Source: Arthrobacter sp. B3I9
GTDB lineage: Bacteria; Actinomycetota; Actinomycetes; Actinomycetales; Micrococcaceae
Length of the DNA stretch: 64,000 nucleotides
NCBI RefSeq assembly: GCF_030816935.1
Contig: NZ_JAUSYO010000001.1
Span: forward strand, 3,162,001-3,226,000
Direction of reading: 5' to 3'
The notes beneath the pieces are model-generated. The model ran no database searches, was not told the DNA's origin, and worked only from the letters and a program-made list of their open reading frames with translations. Of this stretch, positions 52,856 through 64,000 are shown one piece after another; position 1 is the first letter of the stretch, and each line of letters opens with the position of its first letter. The position numbers and the translations under genes are program-made.

Positions 52856-54571
52856 GTGCAGCGCTTAGCCCGCCGGCGTTCAACCGGCCGGACTCCCCTG
52901 CGTTTTTCCACCCAGACCCTCCTGCTGCAGCTGGGTGTCGTGGCCCTCGCCGTCCTCCTCAGCGCGGCCGTCCATGCCTGGCTAACCTACGACAGGCTGG
53001 GCCGCGAGGCCGAGAGCCAGGCGCTGACGCTGGCACGGACCGTAGCCTCCGATCCCGCGGTGCGGGCGGACGTGCAGCAAATCAGCGCACAGCCCGGCAC
53101 CCCGCCGGCCGCCGAACTCCTCACCGGCCCCCTGATGGCCGCGGCCGAGGGTGCCCGCACCCGGACCGGAGCGCTGTTCGTTGTCATCACGGACGAGACC
53201 GGCCTGCGCCTGGCCCACCCCGACGCCGACCGCCTGGGCGAACGCGTCAGCACCGACCCCTCGGAGGCCCTTGCGGGCAAGGAGGTCACCACCCGGAACA
53301 CCGGCACGCTGGGACCGTCGGCCGGCGCCAAGGTCCCCGTGTTCGCGCCGGGCTCGCAGGCGGTGATCGGTGAAGTCAGCGTGGGCTACTCCACGGAAAC
53401 CATCGGCCAGAGCCTGGCCCGGGACATCATCCCGATCGCCCTTACCGCCGCCGGAGCCCTGCTCGCCGGAGTGCTTGGCTCCTTCCTGCTGCGGCGCCGC
53501 CTGCAACGGCTCACGCTGGGCCTCGAGCCGGAGGAGATCAGCACCCTGGTGCATGACCAGGTAGCCGTGCTGCAAGGCGTGGACGACGGCGTCATCGGGA
53601 TCGCCGCCGACGGCCGGATCAGCGTCTTCAACGCCGCGGCCCAGCGGCTCCTGGACCTGCCTGACTTGGCCGGCGCACCATGGGACGCGGCCCAGGTCCC
53701 GGCCCAGCTGCGGGCCCTCACCAGCGCCGACGCCGCCGAGGGGGACGCGGTGGAATTCGTGGCCGGCGGCCGGGTCCTGGTGGCGAGCGCGCGCAAGGCG
53801 CTGCACGGCCGGGAGGACCTCGGCTGGGTGGTCATGCTCCGGGACCGCACCGAGCTCCAGCAGCTCACCCAGCAGCTCGACGCCGTCGGCACCATGTCCA
53901 CCGCACTGCGGGCCCAGCGCCACGAGTTCGCCAACCAGCTGCACACGATCGCCGGGTTCATGAGCATCGGCCAGCACCAGCAGGCCCGCGAGTACGTGGC
54001 CCGGCTGGCGGCGACCGGGCCGCTGAAGTTCCCGGTGGACCAGGCCGAGCTGCTCCAGGATCCCTACCTCCAGGCCTTCCTCGGCGCCAAGGGCGTCGAG
54101 GCCGACGAGCGCGGCGTGAGCCTGCGTCTGGGCCCGGAAACCCTGGTCCGCGGCCAGGTCATCGAGCCGCAGGAAGTTACCACCGTCCTTGGAAACCTCA
54201 TCGACAATGCGGTGAACGCCGCCGTCGCCGGCTCCGCCGCCGAGCGGTGGGTGGAGGTGGAGGTCCTCGACGAACCCGGTACGGGCGCCGGACCCGGAAC
54301 CCTGCACATCGTCGTCGGAGACTCAGGTGACGGCCTGCCGGCCGGAGCGGTGGACGGGGATGAGGTGTTCACGGAGGGCTTCACGACGTCGGACCGCCCT
54401 GTCCGCGCCGGCGCCGGGCAGGGCCTGGGGCTGGCTCTGGCGCGGCAGCTAGCGCGCCGCCGCGGCGGCGACGTGCGGGTGCTGGACCGGGGCTCCCCCG
54501 GCGGGCCGGGCGCCGTTTTCATGGCGACCCTGCCGGGAACGACATTGAACGGGAAGGATAGCGATGCCTGA
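52856..54571 (+). CDS. CitA/DcuS-type sensor histidine kinase
   Basis: The 571-residue membrane kinase has helix 1 at about residues 20-42, an extracytoplasmic PAS-like (CACHE) citrate/dicarboxylate sensor domain (to about 180), helix 2 near 183-203, a cytoplasmic PAS domain, and a short dimerisation region with the phospho-acceptor histidine in RHEFANQLHT. The ATPase domain has the N box NLIDNAVNAA and G boxes GDSGDGLP and GQGLGLALA. The GTG start follows AAGGAGGA. It overlaps the regulator gene by 8 bp. The ligand is inferred as citrate from the divergent carrier. Confidence 0.95.
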   Translation: MQRLARRRSTGRTPLRFSTQTLLLQLGVVALAVLLSAAVHAWLTYDRLGREAESQALTLARTVASDPAVRADVQQISAQPGTPPAAELLTGPLMAAAEGARTRTGALFVVITDETGLRLAHPDADRLGERVSTDPSEALAGKEVTTRNTGTLGPSAGAKVPVFAPGSQAVIGEVSVGYSTETIGQSLARDIIPIALTAAGALLAGVLGSFLLRRRLQRLTLGLEPEEISTLVHDQVAVLQGVDDGVIGIAADGRISVFNAAAQRLLDLPDLAGAPWDAAQVPAQLRALTSADAAEGDAVEFVAGGRVLVASARKALHGREDLGWVVMLRDRTELQQLTQQLDAVGTMSTALRAQRHEFANQLHTIAGFMSIGQHQQAREYVARLAATGPLKFPVDQAELLQDPYLQAFLGAKGVEADERGVSLRLGPETLVRGQVIEPQEVTTVLGNLIDNAVNAAVAGSAAERWVEVEVLDEPGTGAGPGTLHIVVGDSGDGLPAGAVDGDEVFTEGFTTSDRPVRAGAGQGLGLALARQLARRRGGDVRVLDRGSPGGPGAVFMATLPGTTLNGKDSDA

Positions 54572-55235
54572 GGATTTCCGGGTGCTGATTGTGGACGATG
54601 ATTTCCACGTCGCCAAGCTGCACGCAGCCTACGTGGATTCGGTGGCCGGCTTCCTGGCGCTGCCGCCGGCCGGATCGGCCTCCCTGGCGCTGCAGGCCAT
54701 CCACAGCCTGCGGCCGGACCTGATCCTGCTGGACGTGTACCTGCCGGACGCGTCGGGACTGGACCTGCTGCACCAGCTGGATGTGGACACCATGATCCTC
54801 AGCGCCGCCTCGGACACGGCGTCCCTCCGGCTCGCGTTCCGGCGCGGCGCGCTCGGCTACCTGCTCAAGCCGTTCACGGCCGAGTCCCTCTCGCAGCAGC
54901 TCCGGTCCTATGCCCGCTACCGGCGGATCCTGGCCCAGCCCGGGTCCGTCACCCAGGACACGGTGGAGCGGGCCAAGCGCGCGCTGATCCCGGGGGACGT
55001 CATCGCCTCGGCCAAGCCACGGTCCGCTACCGAGGCGGCCGTGCTCGAATCACTGGAACCAGGGGAACAGTATTCGGCGGCCGAGGTCGCCACGCGGGTG
55101 GGCGTGTCCCGGGCGACCGCGCAACGGTACCTGTCGTCATTGGCGGACGACGGCGCCGTCGATATCCAGCTGCGCTACGGCGCCACCGGACGGCCCGAGC
55201 ACCGGTACGGGCTGCCGGCCGGCGCGGGCGGCTAG
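54564..55235 (+). CDS. CitB/DcuR-type response regulator
   Basis: The 223-residue protein has a receiver domain with the acidic pair D11-D12, phospho-acceptor D57 in LILLDVYLPD and K102 in YLLKPF. Its C-terminal helix-turn-helix (TRVGVSRATAQRYLSSLAD, about residues 173-191) is of the CitB/DpiA kind. It should activate the citrate carrier gene. ATG follows GAAGGA and overlaps the kinase. Confidence 0.95.
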   Translation: MPEDFRVLIVDDDFHVAKLHAAYVDSVAGFLALPPAGSASLALQAIHSLRPDLILLDVYLPDASGLDLLHQLDVDTMILSAASDTASLRLAFRRGALGYLLKPFTAESLSQQLRSYARYRRILAQPGSVTQDTVERAKRALIPGDVIASAKPRSATEAAVLESLEPGEQYSAAEVATRVGVSRATAQRYLSSLADDGAVDIQLRYGATGRPEHRYGLPAGAGG

Positions 55236-55254
55236 GGCGCGTGCCCGGCTGCGG

Positions 55255-55776
55255 CTAGGCGGTGATGTCCCCGCGGTGGCGGAAGGCATTGCGGCGAGCA
55301 TGTTCGTGGACGCGGCTCAGCGCCTCAATCTGGCTCCGGGCGTCCTCGCCGAGTTTCTGGAAGACGGCCGGATCCAGCCCGAGCTCGGGAGCCAGCTCCT
55401 CGAGGGTCTGCCAGCCACCCAGCTTTCCCAGGATCGCGCCCCGCATCAGCTCCGTCTCCAGCACCAAGGTCATCGGGGAACGCCGGAGGATCCGGCCGTT
55501 GAGCTTCAGGCGCCCGGCGCGTTCCGCCACCCATGCCGCAGCCTGCCGGTAGGGCCGCTGCCGCAGGCCCAGGTCCTTTATCAGGCCCTGGAGCTGGTCC
55601 CGCTCACGCTGGAGTTCCGCGCTGACGCGGGCAATGTCGGCCGAGAAGGGGGTGTCGGCGTGGGCTTCGGCCATCCGCTGGATCCGGGACACTCCGGCGG
55701 TCGAGCCGGTCAGATGGTCCGACAGGTAGAGTCCGAGGAGCTTTGCGTCGATCGAACCGGGGACGTGCGGTGCCAT
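55255..55776 (-). CDS. Conserved hypothetical helical protein
   Basis: I do not recognise a named family. The 173-residue protein is predicted all-helical (four-helix, ferritin-like pattern): DAKLLGLYLSDHLTGSTAGV, a charged central helix (ELQRERDQLQGLIKDLG), MTLVLETELMRGAILGKLGG and a His/Arg-rich end. There is no signal peptide or membrane helix. The ATG follows GGAGG. It is convergent with the response regulator. Confidence 0.75.
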   Translation of the reverse strand: MAPHVPGSIDAKLLGLYLSDHLTGSTAGVSRIQRMAEAHADTPFSADIARVSAELQRERDQLQGLIKDLGLRQRPYRQAAAWVAERAGRLKLNGRILRRSPMTLVLETELMRGAILGKLGGWQTLEELAPELGLDPAVFQKLGEDARSQIEALSRVHEHARRNAFRHRGDITA

Positions 55777-55841
55777 GGAACCTCCAGGGTGGGCCTCTTG
55801 ATCGGGCGGATCAGGTGTTCAAAACACTACCCCACGCTGCC

Positions 55842-56345
55842 TTACAGCTCCTGGCGGTACACAAGCAGCCTGATGTCCGTATCGGGCACCAGCCAGTCGC
55901 GTTCCGGAACCCGGACAAACCCGGTTTTCCGGTACAGGCCGTGCGCACTTTCCCAGGTCATGCCCGTGGTGAGGGCTACGGCGCGGATTCCGGGCAGCGC
56001 CCTGGCGTGGTCGAGGATGGCGCGGACCATGGCCATTCCGGCGCCGCTGCGTTGGACGGCGGGATCCACCACGAGCATGCGGAATTCCAGTTCGTCGCTG
56101 CGGGCGATGTCCGCGTACGGCTCGCCGGCGACGGCAAGCGTCACGGACCCCACCACCGTGCTGTCCCGCTCCGCCACCCAGATCGTCGCCTTCGCGGCGC
56201 GCTTGGCGACGTCTTGGATCTGCCGCATGTACGGGTGCTCGGCGTCCTCGAAGTAGCCCGCGGCCAGATAGGCGTCCCGGGTGATGCGCGCAATCGCGTC
56301 GAAGTCAGCGGGAACTGCGGGTCGGATACGGATCTGCGAAGGCAC
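55842..56345 (-). CDS. GNAT-family N-acetyltransferase
   Basis: The 167-residue protein is a single GNAT domain: IRIRPAVPADFDAIARIT at the start, the acetyl-CoA loop VDPAVQRSGAGMAMVRAIL, and GLYRKTGFVRVPERDW near the end. The substrate is unknown. The GTG start has a weak ribosome site; 19 bp separate it from the IMPase-like gene, so it may be expressed with ligA. Confidence 0.88.
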   Translation of the reverse strand: MPSQIRIRPAVPADFDAIARITRDAYLAAGYFEDAEHPYMRQIQDVAKRAAKATIWVAERDSTVVGSVTLAVAGEPYADIARSDELEFRMLVVDPAVQRSGAGMAMVRAILDHARALPGIRAVALTTGMTWESAHGLYRKTGFVRVPERDWLVPDTDIRLLVYRQEL

Positions 56346-56364
56346 CTGTCAATGGTACGGGCTC

Positions 56365-59549
<3,185 letters not shown>

Positions 59550-59591
59550 TCAGCGCGGGGCACGGTCATAGGGCCGACGGCGGTCCCACGC

Positions 59592-60482
59592 TCAGCTGTT
59601 GGAGCGAAGCTCACCGTCCGGGCCGACGTCAAGCACATCGGTCCGTGCGGCAGCGGTTTCGTCCGCGCCTGCGATGTGGTCAGCGGCAACCGTCGAGGTG
59701 GCCGTCCGGACAGCACTGCCGTCCGGGACGTTGGTGGCGTCCACCACGATGCACGTGACGTTGTCCCGTCCGCCGCTGCGCAGGGCCGCCTGGATGAGTT
59801 CGTCGACGGCCGCCTGCGGGTCGGCCTCGGTGGCAAGGATGTCCGCGATCTGCTCGTCGTCCAGCTCGCCGTTCAGCCCGTCGGAGCAGACCAGGATCCG
59901 GTCCCCCTCCTCGACCGGGACCAGCCAGTAGTCGGCCTCGGTCTCATACCCCGTGCCCAGGGCACGCGTGACCACGTGGCGGCGCGGGTGCACCGCGGCC
60001 TCGCGCCTGCTGATCTGGCCCGCGTCCACCAGTTCCTGCACTTCGGAATGGTCCACGCTGATCTGGGTCAGGCCGCCGCGGCTGAACCGGTAGGTTCGGG
60101 AGTCCCCGATGTTCAGGACCAGCCAGTACGGCATCCCGAGCTGCTCCACCAGCACCACGCCTGAGAGAGTTGTTCCTGCCCGAGACCCGGTGGCCTCCCG
60201 GATTGTTTCATCGGCGGCCAGCAGGTACTCCTGCACGGCGCCGGCCGTGGCGTCGCGCGCGCCGCTTGCCAGCTGCGGCATCTCGGCGAGGGTACGCACG
60301 CAGATGCCGCTGGCGATCTCTCCGGCCTCGTGCCCTCCCATGCCGTCGGCCACCGCGAAGACCGGATCGGCGGCGATGTAGGAATCCTCGTTCATCTCCC
60401 GGCGCAGCCCGCGGTCGGTACCGTGGCCGACGTCGAGCCGCAGGTCAGCGGCGGAGGGAACGGTGGCCGGTTGTGGTTTCAT
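59592..60482 (-). CDS. PP2C-family protein serine/threonine phosphatase
   Basis: The 296-residue phosphatase has all metal motifs: REMNEDSYIA, VADGMGGHEAGEIAS, LVCSDGLNGEL and GGRDNVTCIVVD. It dephosphorylates Ser/Thr on proteins and would counter the Hanks-type kinases of actinomycetes, none of which is in the window. No membrane anchor is present; the last ~50 residues are a low-complexity tail. It is 140 bp from the cyclase gene. Confidence 0.93.
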   Translation of the reverse strand: MKPQPATVPSAADLRLDVGHGTDRGLRREMNEDSYIAADPVFAVADGMGGHEAGEIASGICVRTLAEMPQLASGARDATAGAVQEYLLAADETIREATGSRAGTTLSGVVLVEQLGMPYWLVLNIGDSRTYRFSRGGLTQISVDHSEVQELVDAGQISRREAAVHPRRHVVTRALGTGYETEADYWLVPVEEGDRILVCSDGLNGELDDEQIADILATEADPQAAVDELIQAALRSGGRDNVTCIVVDATNVPDGSAVRTATSTVAADHIAGADETAAARTDVLDVGPDGELRSNS

Positions 60483-60623
60483 GCCTGTCCTAGGTAGAAG
60501 GCTGCGTTACGGGGATACTACCCGGGATCGGGCCGCTGTCCACTGTACTGGGTCGGACAGGATCAGGCCCCGAACTCGCGGGCGGCAGGACCGCTGCGGC
60601 CCGGGCTCGCGGTCCGGATTGGG

Positions 60624-61871
60624 TCAGTCCAGGACCAGGCCCCGGCCGCGGCCGCGCTGCAGTTCCACCGGAAGGATCTCGCCGAAGCCGCGGACGTCTT
60701 CGGCAGGCCGCGGGAGGAGGATGAAGCGTTCATCCTGCTCCAGGGCGTCGGCGGTGACCGAATCAACCAGGACCGTTCCGGGATCCGCCAATGAGGTCAG
60801 CCGGGCCGCCAGGTTGACGGTCGGGCCGTAGATGTCCCCCAGCCGGGACAGGATGCGTCCCCACACCATGGCGACGCGGGCCTGCGGCAGGATCTCGTCC
60901 TCGGTGAACGCCTGGCAGAGGGCCAGCGAGATCTCGGCGCCCGCCGCGGGCGTCTCGGCGATGTAGAGGACTTCGTCGCCCACCGTCTTGACCAGCCGGC
61001 CGCCGCCGACCGAGATGATTTCGGCGCACTTGTTTTCGAAACGCTGCACCAGCTGGGCGAGCGTTTTTTCGTTCATGCGGCGGGACAGGCTTGTGTACGA
61101 GACCAGGTCGGCGAAACCGACAGCCCGTGCGAGGGGCAGCGGCGTGTCGTCCTCGTCCCCTTCGCGGCCTTCCTCGCTGGACTGGAGGCCGGCCTCGGCC
61201 CGCACGGCCAGCCGCTGGACGCCGGCGTTGAGCTGCCGGCGCCAGGAGTAGACCAGCATTTCCTCCAGCGCGTCCACCAGCGAAGGCAGTTCGCTGACCA
61301 GTCGCTTGCGGGCCACCGCGTCGGGAACGCCCTGCTGGTGGACCATGTCCTCGACCAGTGCCTCGATCTGCCACACCACCATGCGGTCCGTCATCTGGCC
61401 GATGGCGCGGGTCACCGAAATGGCGGCTTCCTCGGTCAGCCTTCCGGACCTGACCTGGTCCACGATGGTGTTGAGCGCGGCCTGGTCGCGTTCGGTGAAG
61501 GCGACGTCCTCATCGCCGAGGTTGGGAAAGCCCAGGGCGCGCCAGAGTTTCCGGGCGGAGAGCACGGACAGGCCGGCGCCGGCGGCGACTTCACGACGGC
61601 GGAGCTTGCGTTCCCCGCCGAGCAGGCGGTGTTCCAGCGCCTTCACGGCGAGTCGCTCCGCGGAGATCGCCCCGGTGGGCGGTCCGACGGCGGCGGGACC
61701 GGCAACGGCATCGTCCGGGTGGGCCTCGTCCCGCTCCAGGCTCTCCGCGACGGAGTCGAGAACGGCTTCTTCGAGCGTGGCGGCTTCGACGACGGCGTCT
61801 TCAACGTGCGACGGTTCCTCGGCCAGGAGCCCGGTTTCCTGGTGGACGTCCTCAGCGTTCATCTCTTCCAC
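60624..61871 (-). CDS. Class III adenylate cyclase with Rv1264-like regulatory domain
   Basis: The 415-residue protein has an acidic N-tail (1-65), a regulatory domain of the Rv1264 kind (about 70-225), and a class III catalytic domain. Metal aspartates are D255 (GFADLVSYTSLS) and D299 (VKTVGDEVLYIA), the ATP-selecting pair K295 and D346 (GDIYGP), and transition-state N353 and R357 (TVNLAARL). All key residues are kept, so it should make cAMP. In Rv1264 the N-domain senses acid pH; whether it does so here is inference. It overlaps the PH-domain gene by 13 bp. Confidence 0.93.
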   Translation of the reverse strand: MEEMNAEDVHQETGLLAEEPSHVEDAVVEAATLEEAVLDSVAESLERDEAHPDDAVAGPAAVGPPTGAISAERLAVKALEHRLLGGERKLRRREVAAGAGLSVLSARKLWRALGFPNLGDEDVAFTERDQAALNTIVDQVRSGRLTEEAAISVTRAIGQMTDRMVVWQIEALVEDMVHQQGVPDAVARKRLVSELPSLVDALEEMLVYSWRRQLNAGVQRLAVRAEAGLQSSEEGREGDEDDTPLPLARAVGFADLVSYTSLSRRMNEKTLAQLVQRFENKCAEIISVGGGRLVKTVGDEVLYIAETPAAGAEISLALCQAFTEDEILPQARVAMVWGRILSRLGDIYGPTVNLAARLTSLADPGTVLVDSVTADALEQDERFILLPRPAEDVRGFGEILPVELQRGRGRGLVLD

Positions 61872-62461
61872 CTTCTCTCCTCTTCCAGTGCCGGGGTGCC
61901 GTACCAGCTGCCCTCGGGGTCGTGCGTTATGCCCTCGGCCCGGAATCCGCCGCGCGGGAGTTCATCCATGGCCTCGAGTATGAAAGTTCGAAACGTCGCG
62001 GCCTCCGGGACGTCAGGCACCACCGTGCTGGCGGGGTACCCGGTATCCAAGGATATATTCCCCGACCGCAATACCCGTTGGAGCAACGACTGCCGGACCT
62101 CTACATTTCGGACGGCTGCCAAGTAAACCTGTTGATCCCGCCGCCGTAACATGCCGTAACGGGCAACGACGCGCTGGCTCGTCAGCGTGTAGCGGGTGGC
62201 GTGCCAGGCCAGGGCCCGCGGCAGGCAGTAGCCAAGGAGTACCCACAATGCGAGCGCCACGCAGGCGCCCAGCAGCCAGACCGTCCACTCCGGCCTGATC
62301 AGCGGGACCAGCTTGGCCGGGCCGCCTTTGACGATCCAGGCGCAGGCATAGGCAGCCACGGCCGGAACAGCAATGAACAACAGCGCCGGGACGATCAGCC
62401 TCCGCGGCTGGGGCCGGGTGACCGCAATCACTTGCTCGCCCGGGAGAAGCTCTTTACGCAT
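61859..62461 (-). CDS. Bacterial PH-domain membrane protein
   Basis: The 200-residue protein has two hydrophobic segments (about residues 22-45 and 60-85) followed by a bPH2/DUF304 domain (YTLTSQRVVARYGMLRRRDQQ, then LAAVRNVEVRQSLLQRVLRSG). Such proteins sit at the inner membrane; function is unknown. It overlaps birA by 8 bp and the cyclase by 13 bp, so the three genes are one operon. Confidence 0.9.
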   Translation of the reverse strand: MRKELLPGEQVIAVTRPQPRRLIVPALLFIAVPAVAAYACAWIVKGGPAKLVPLIRPEWTVWLLGACVALALWVLLGYCLPRALAWHATRYTLTSQRVVARYGMLRRRDQQVYLAAVRNVEVRQSLLQRVLRSGNISLDTGYPASTVVPDVPEAATFRTFILEAMDELPRGGFRAEGITHDPEGSWYGTPALEEERRWKR

Positions 62462-63398
62462 AACCGCTTTCGGGGCCGGCGGGCTGCCCGCCGGTGCCGG
62501 CCGACTCGTCTTGGGGCGGCGTCCAGGGCCGCAGGTGGACCACGTCCCCGGCCGTTATGACGTGCTCGTGGCCTCCGGAGTCGACCACCATCAGGGAGCC
62601 GTACTCGTCCAAGCGCGAGGCATGGCCGATGATCTCCTGGTCACCGGGCAGATGGGCGCGCACCTGCTTGCCGAGCGTGGTGAGCACGGCTTCGACCCGC
62701 TTGTGCAGCGAGTGGCCGCCGGCCATGCCGGCGGTCGGGTCGCCGTCGGCGTTGCAGAAGTTGCGGTACAACGTCGCGAAGCGCGTGAGATAGCTCTTCA
62801 GAAGTTCGGTCCGGTCTGCGGTGGCAGGGTGCTCCAGCGAGACGGAGGTGGCGGTGGGAACAGGAAGCTCGGCGGTGGTGAGCGAGACGTTGAGTCCGGT
62901 GCCGAGCACCACCGGCGGGACAGTGCTGCCCTCCAGCGGCCCGAGCTGGGCGAGAATCCCGGCAATCTTGCGGCCGCGCACCAGGACATCGTTGGGCCAT
63001 TTGAGTTCCGCCGGAAGGCCTGCCGTCTCCAGCAGCACCTCGCGCAGGGCAAGCGCCGAGAGCAGCGAGAGCCAGGAATAGCTCTGGGTCGGCAGCGGGC
63101 GGCCGTCGGCGTTGACCGGCCGGAGGACCAGGGAAACGGACACAGAGCTGCGTGCAGGGGCTTCCCAGCGGCGGTCAAGCCGTCCGCGGGCGGCGGTCTG
63201 GTATTCGGCCGCGAGTACGGTCAGGTCCGGGTAGGCACCCGGATTCTCGCTGGCGGCGCGGAGCAGGTCCGCGTTCGTGGATCCGGTGGATTCCACCACC
63301 GCGAGTTGCGGGATTCCGTTGGCGGCCAGGAATGACTCGTCGCGCAGGGCGGCGAGGTCCAGCGGTGGGCGGTCCGGTGTTTCCTGGGCGGCTTCCAT
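62454..63398 (-). CDS. birA: Biotin--[acetyl-CoA carboxylase] ligase
   Basis: BirA attaches biotin to the carboxyl carrier protein. The 314-residue protein lacks the N-terminal HTH of the E. coli bifunctional form and so is ligase only. The biotinyl-AMP loop is present as TAARGRLDRRW (a variant of GRGRxxRxW), along with STGSTNADLL, LKWPNDVLV and a C-terminal SH3-like domain. It is the first gene of birA-PH-cyclase. Confidence 0.95.
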   Translation of the reverse strand: MEAAQETPDRPPLDLAALRDESFLAANGIPQLAVVESTGSTNADLLRAASENPGAYPDLTVLAAEYQTAARGRLDRRWEAPARSSVSVSLVLRPVNADGRPLPTQSYSWLSLLSALALREVLLETAGLPAELKWPNDVLVRGRKIAGILAQLGPLEGSTVPPVVLGTGLNVSLTTAELPVPTATSVSLEHPATADRTELLKSYLTRFATLYRNFCNADGDPTAGMAGGHSLHKRVEAVLTTLGKQVRAHLPGDQEIIGHASRLDEYGSLMVVDSGGHEHVITAGDVVHLRPWTPPQDESAGTGGQPAGPESGYA

Positions 63399-63471
63399 GG
63401 TTGAATCCTACCGAGGAACGGCCCCGGGGGCTCCGGTGCGGCGGCCCGGATGAGGCATGGCAGCGCAGAAC

Positions 63472-64000
63472 TCAAAGGAAAATGTCAGGGACAAGGCGGC
63501 CTTCCGGGGCGCCGAGGCTGTACGGCGTAAAGTCCGTGACGCCCGCGGCGGCCAGGACCTGTTCATCGGTGTAGAAGTTTCCGCTCCGGCTGCCTGTGTC
63601 CGGGGTGGCATTAGCCCCCGTCAGCACGGCGTGCGCCGCATCGGCCATGATCTGCGGACCCCGGGCTCCGCGGACGATCTTCTCGCCGCCGGGCATGTTC
63701 CGGATCGCAGCAGTATCGATCAGGGTGCAGGGCCACAGCGAGTTCACGCTGATCCCGTCACCTTTGAGCTCTTCAGCCAGGCCCAGCGTGGTGAGGCTCA
63801 TGCCGTACTTCGCCATGGTGTAGGCCAAGTGCAGGCCCGCCCATTTCGGGTCCAGGTTCAGCGGCGGGGACAACGTGAGGATGTGCCCGGCGCGGGACTC
63901 GCGCAGCGTGGGCAGGGCGAGCTTCGAGAGCAGGAAGGTGCCGCGCACGTTGATGTCCTGCATGAGGTCGTAACGCTTCATGTCCACGGCGTCGGTCTTG
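63472..64000 (-). CDS. SDR-family oxidoreductase (5' end outside window)
   Basis: The C-terminal ~176 residues of a short-chain dehydrogenase are visible. The catalytic Tyr-x3-Lys is in AYTMAKYGMS, the NNAG-side helix in DINVRGTFLLSKLALP and the following GDGISVNSLWP segment. It resembles HSDL2-like SDRs. The frame is open to the window edge; the nucleotide-binding N-terminus is not seen. The substrate is unknown. Confidence 0.9.
   Translation of the reverse strand, partial: KTDAVDMKRYDLMQDINVRGTFLLSKLALPTLRESRAGHILTLSPPLNLDPKWAGLHLAYTMAKYGMSLTTLGLAEELKGDGISVNSLWPCTLIDTAAIRNMPGGEKIVRGARGPQIMADAAHAVLTGANATPDTGSRSGNFYTDEQVLAAAGVTDFTPYSLGAPEGRLVPDIFL

Overview
The window is high-GC chromosomal DNA. 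Strong third-position G/C, long antisense shadow ORFs, frequent GTG starts, two SAM-IV-type riboswitches, an Rv1264-like cyclase and GatCAB point to an actinomycete. The gene neighbourhoods look like Arthrobacter/Pseudarthrobacter (Micrococcaceae); the genus is inference. I see no transposase, integrase, phage module, CRISPR array or toxin-antitoxin cassette. Almost everything is core metabolism, information processing and transport, so the unusual signals are mostly in intergenic DNA.

Layout. 1-8.7 kb: the 3' end of a sodium:solute symporter, a four-repeat DivIVA-like protein, the classic rpsB-tsf-pyrH-frr-cdsA block (minus strand), a degenerate M23 peptidase, and a glutaryl-CoA-dehydrogenase-like acyl-CoA dehydrogenase behind a perfect 16-bp palindrome. 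8.8-15.5 kb: a CAT-anticodon tRNA, a GT4 glycosyltransferase, a CDP-alcohol phosphatidyltransferase/NIPA-like transporter/holin-like membrane cluster, a Bcr/CflA efflux pump, a dense cluster of palindromic words (14.28-14.61 kb), an orphan ORF and two identical tRNA-Asn genes. 15.5-27.4 kb: dnaG, dgt, dus, yibE/F-like, a hydrolase with an apparent frameshift coupled to a DUF1295 enzyme, an AtoE-type transporter, a GNAT protein and glyS.

27.5-36.2 kb: a YdcZ transporter, an S4 protein, an esterase, an SGNH hydrolase, a SHOCT protein, the valine-catabolic mmsA-mmsB pair with a divergent LysR regulator, and an MHS transporter. 36.3-39.3 kb: metX and metY, each behind its own SAM-IV-type riboswitch, which puts homoserine acetylation and sulfhydrylation under SAM feedback. 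39.4-47.6 kb: a VOC protein, a CPBP protease homologue, a Rho_N protein, hutI, a FAD amine oxidase, kbl and tdh (threonine to glycine plus acetyl-CoA) and a LysR regulator.

47.6-64 kb: gatC-gatA-gatB, a CitMHS citrate transporter divergent from a CitA/CitB-type two-component system, a conserved unknown, a GNAT protein, ligA plus an inositol-monophosphatase-like gene, a PP2C phosphatase, a birA-PH-domain-class III cyclase operon and the 3' part of an SDR gene.

The most noteworthy non-coding signals are short tandem repeats that begin at or just after stop codons at four separate loci, the GGACATGC/GCATGTCC palindrome cluster, and several very long perfect intergenic hairpins (up to 29 bp).
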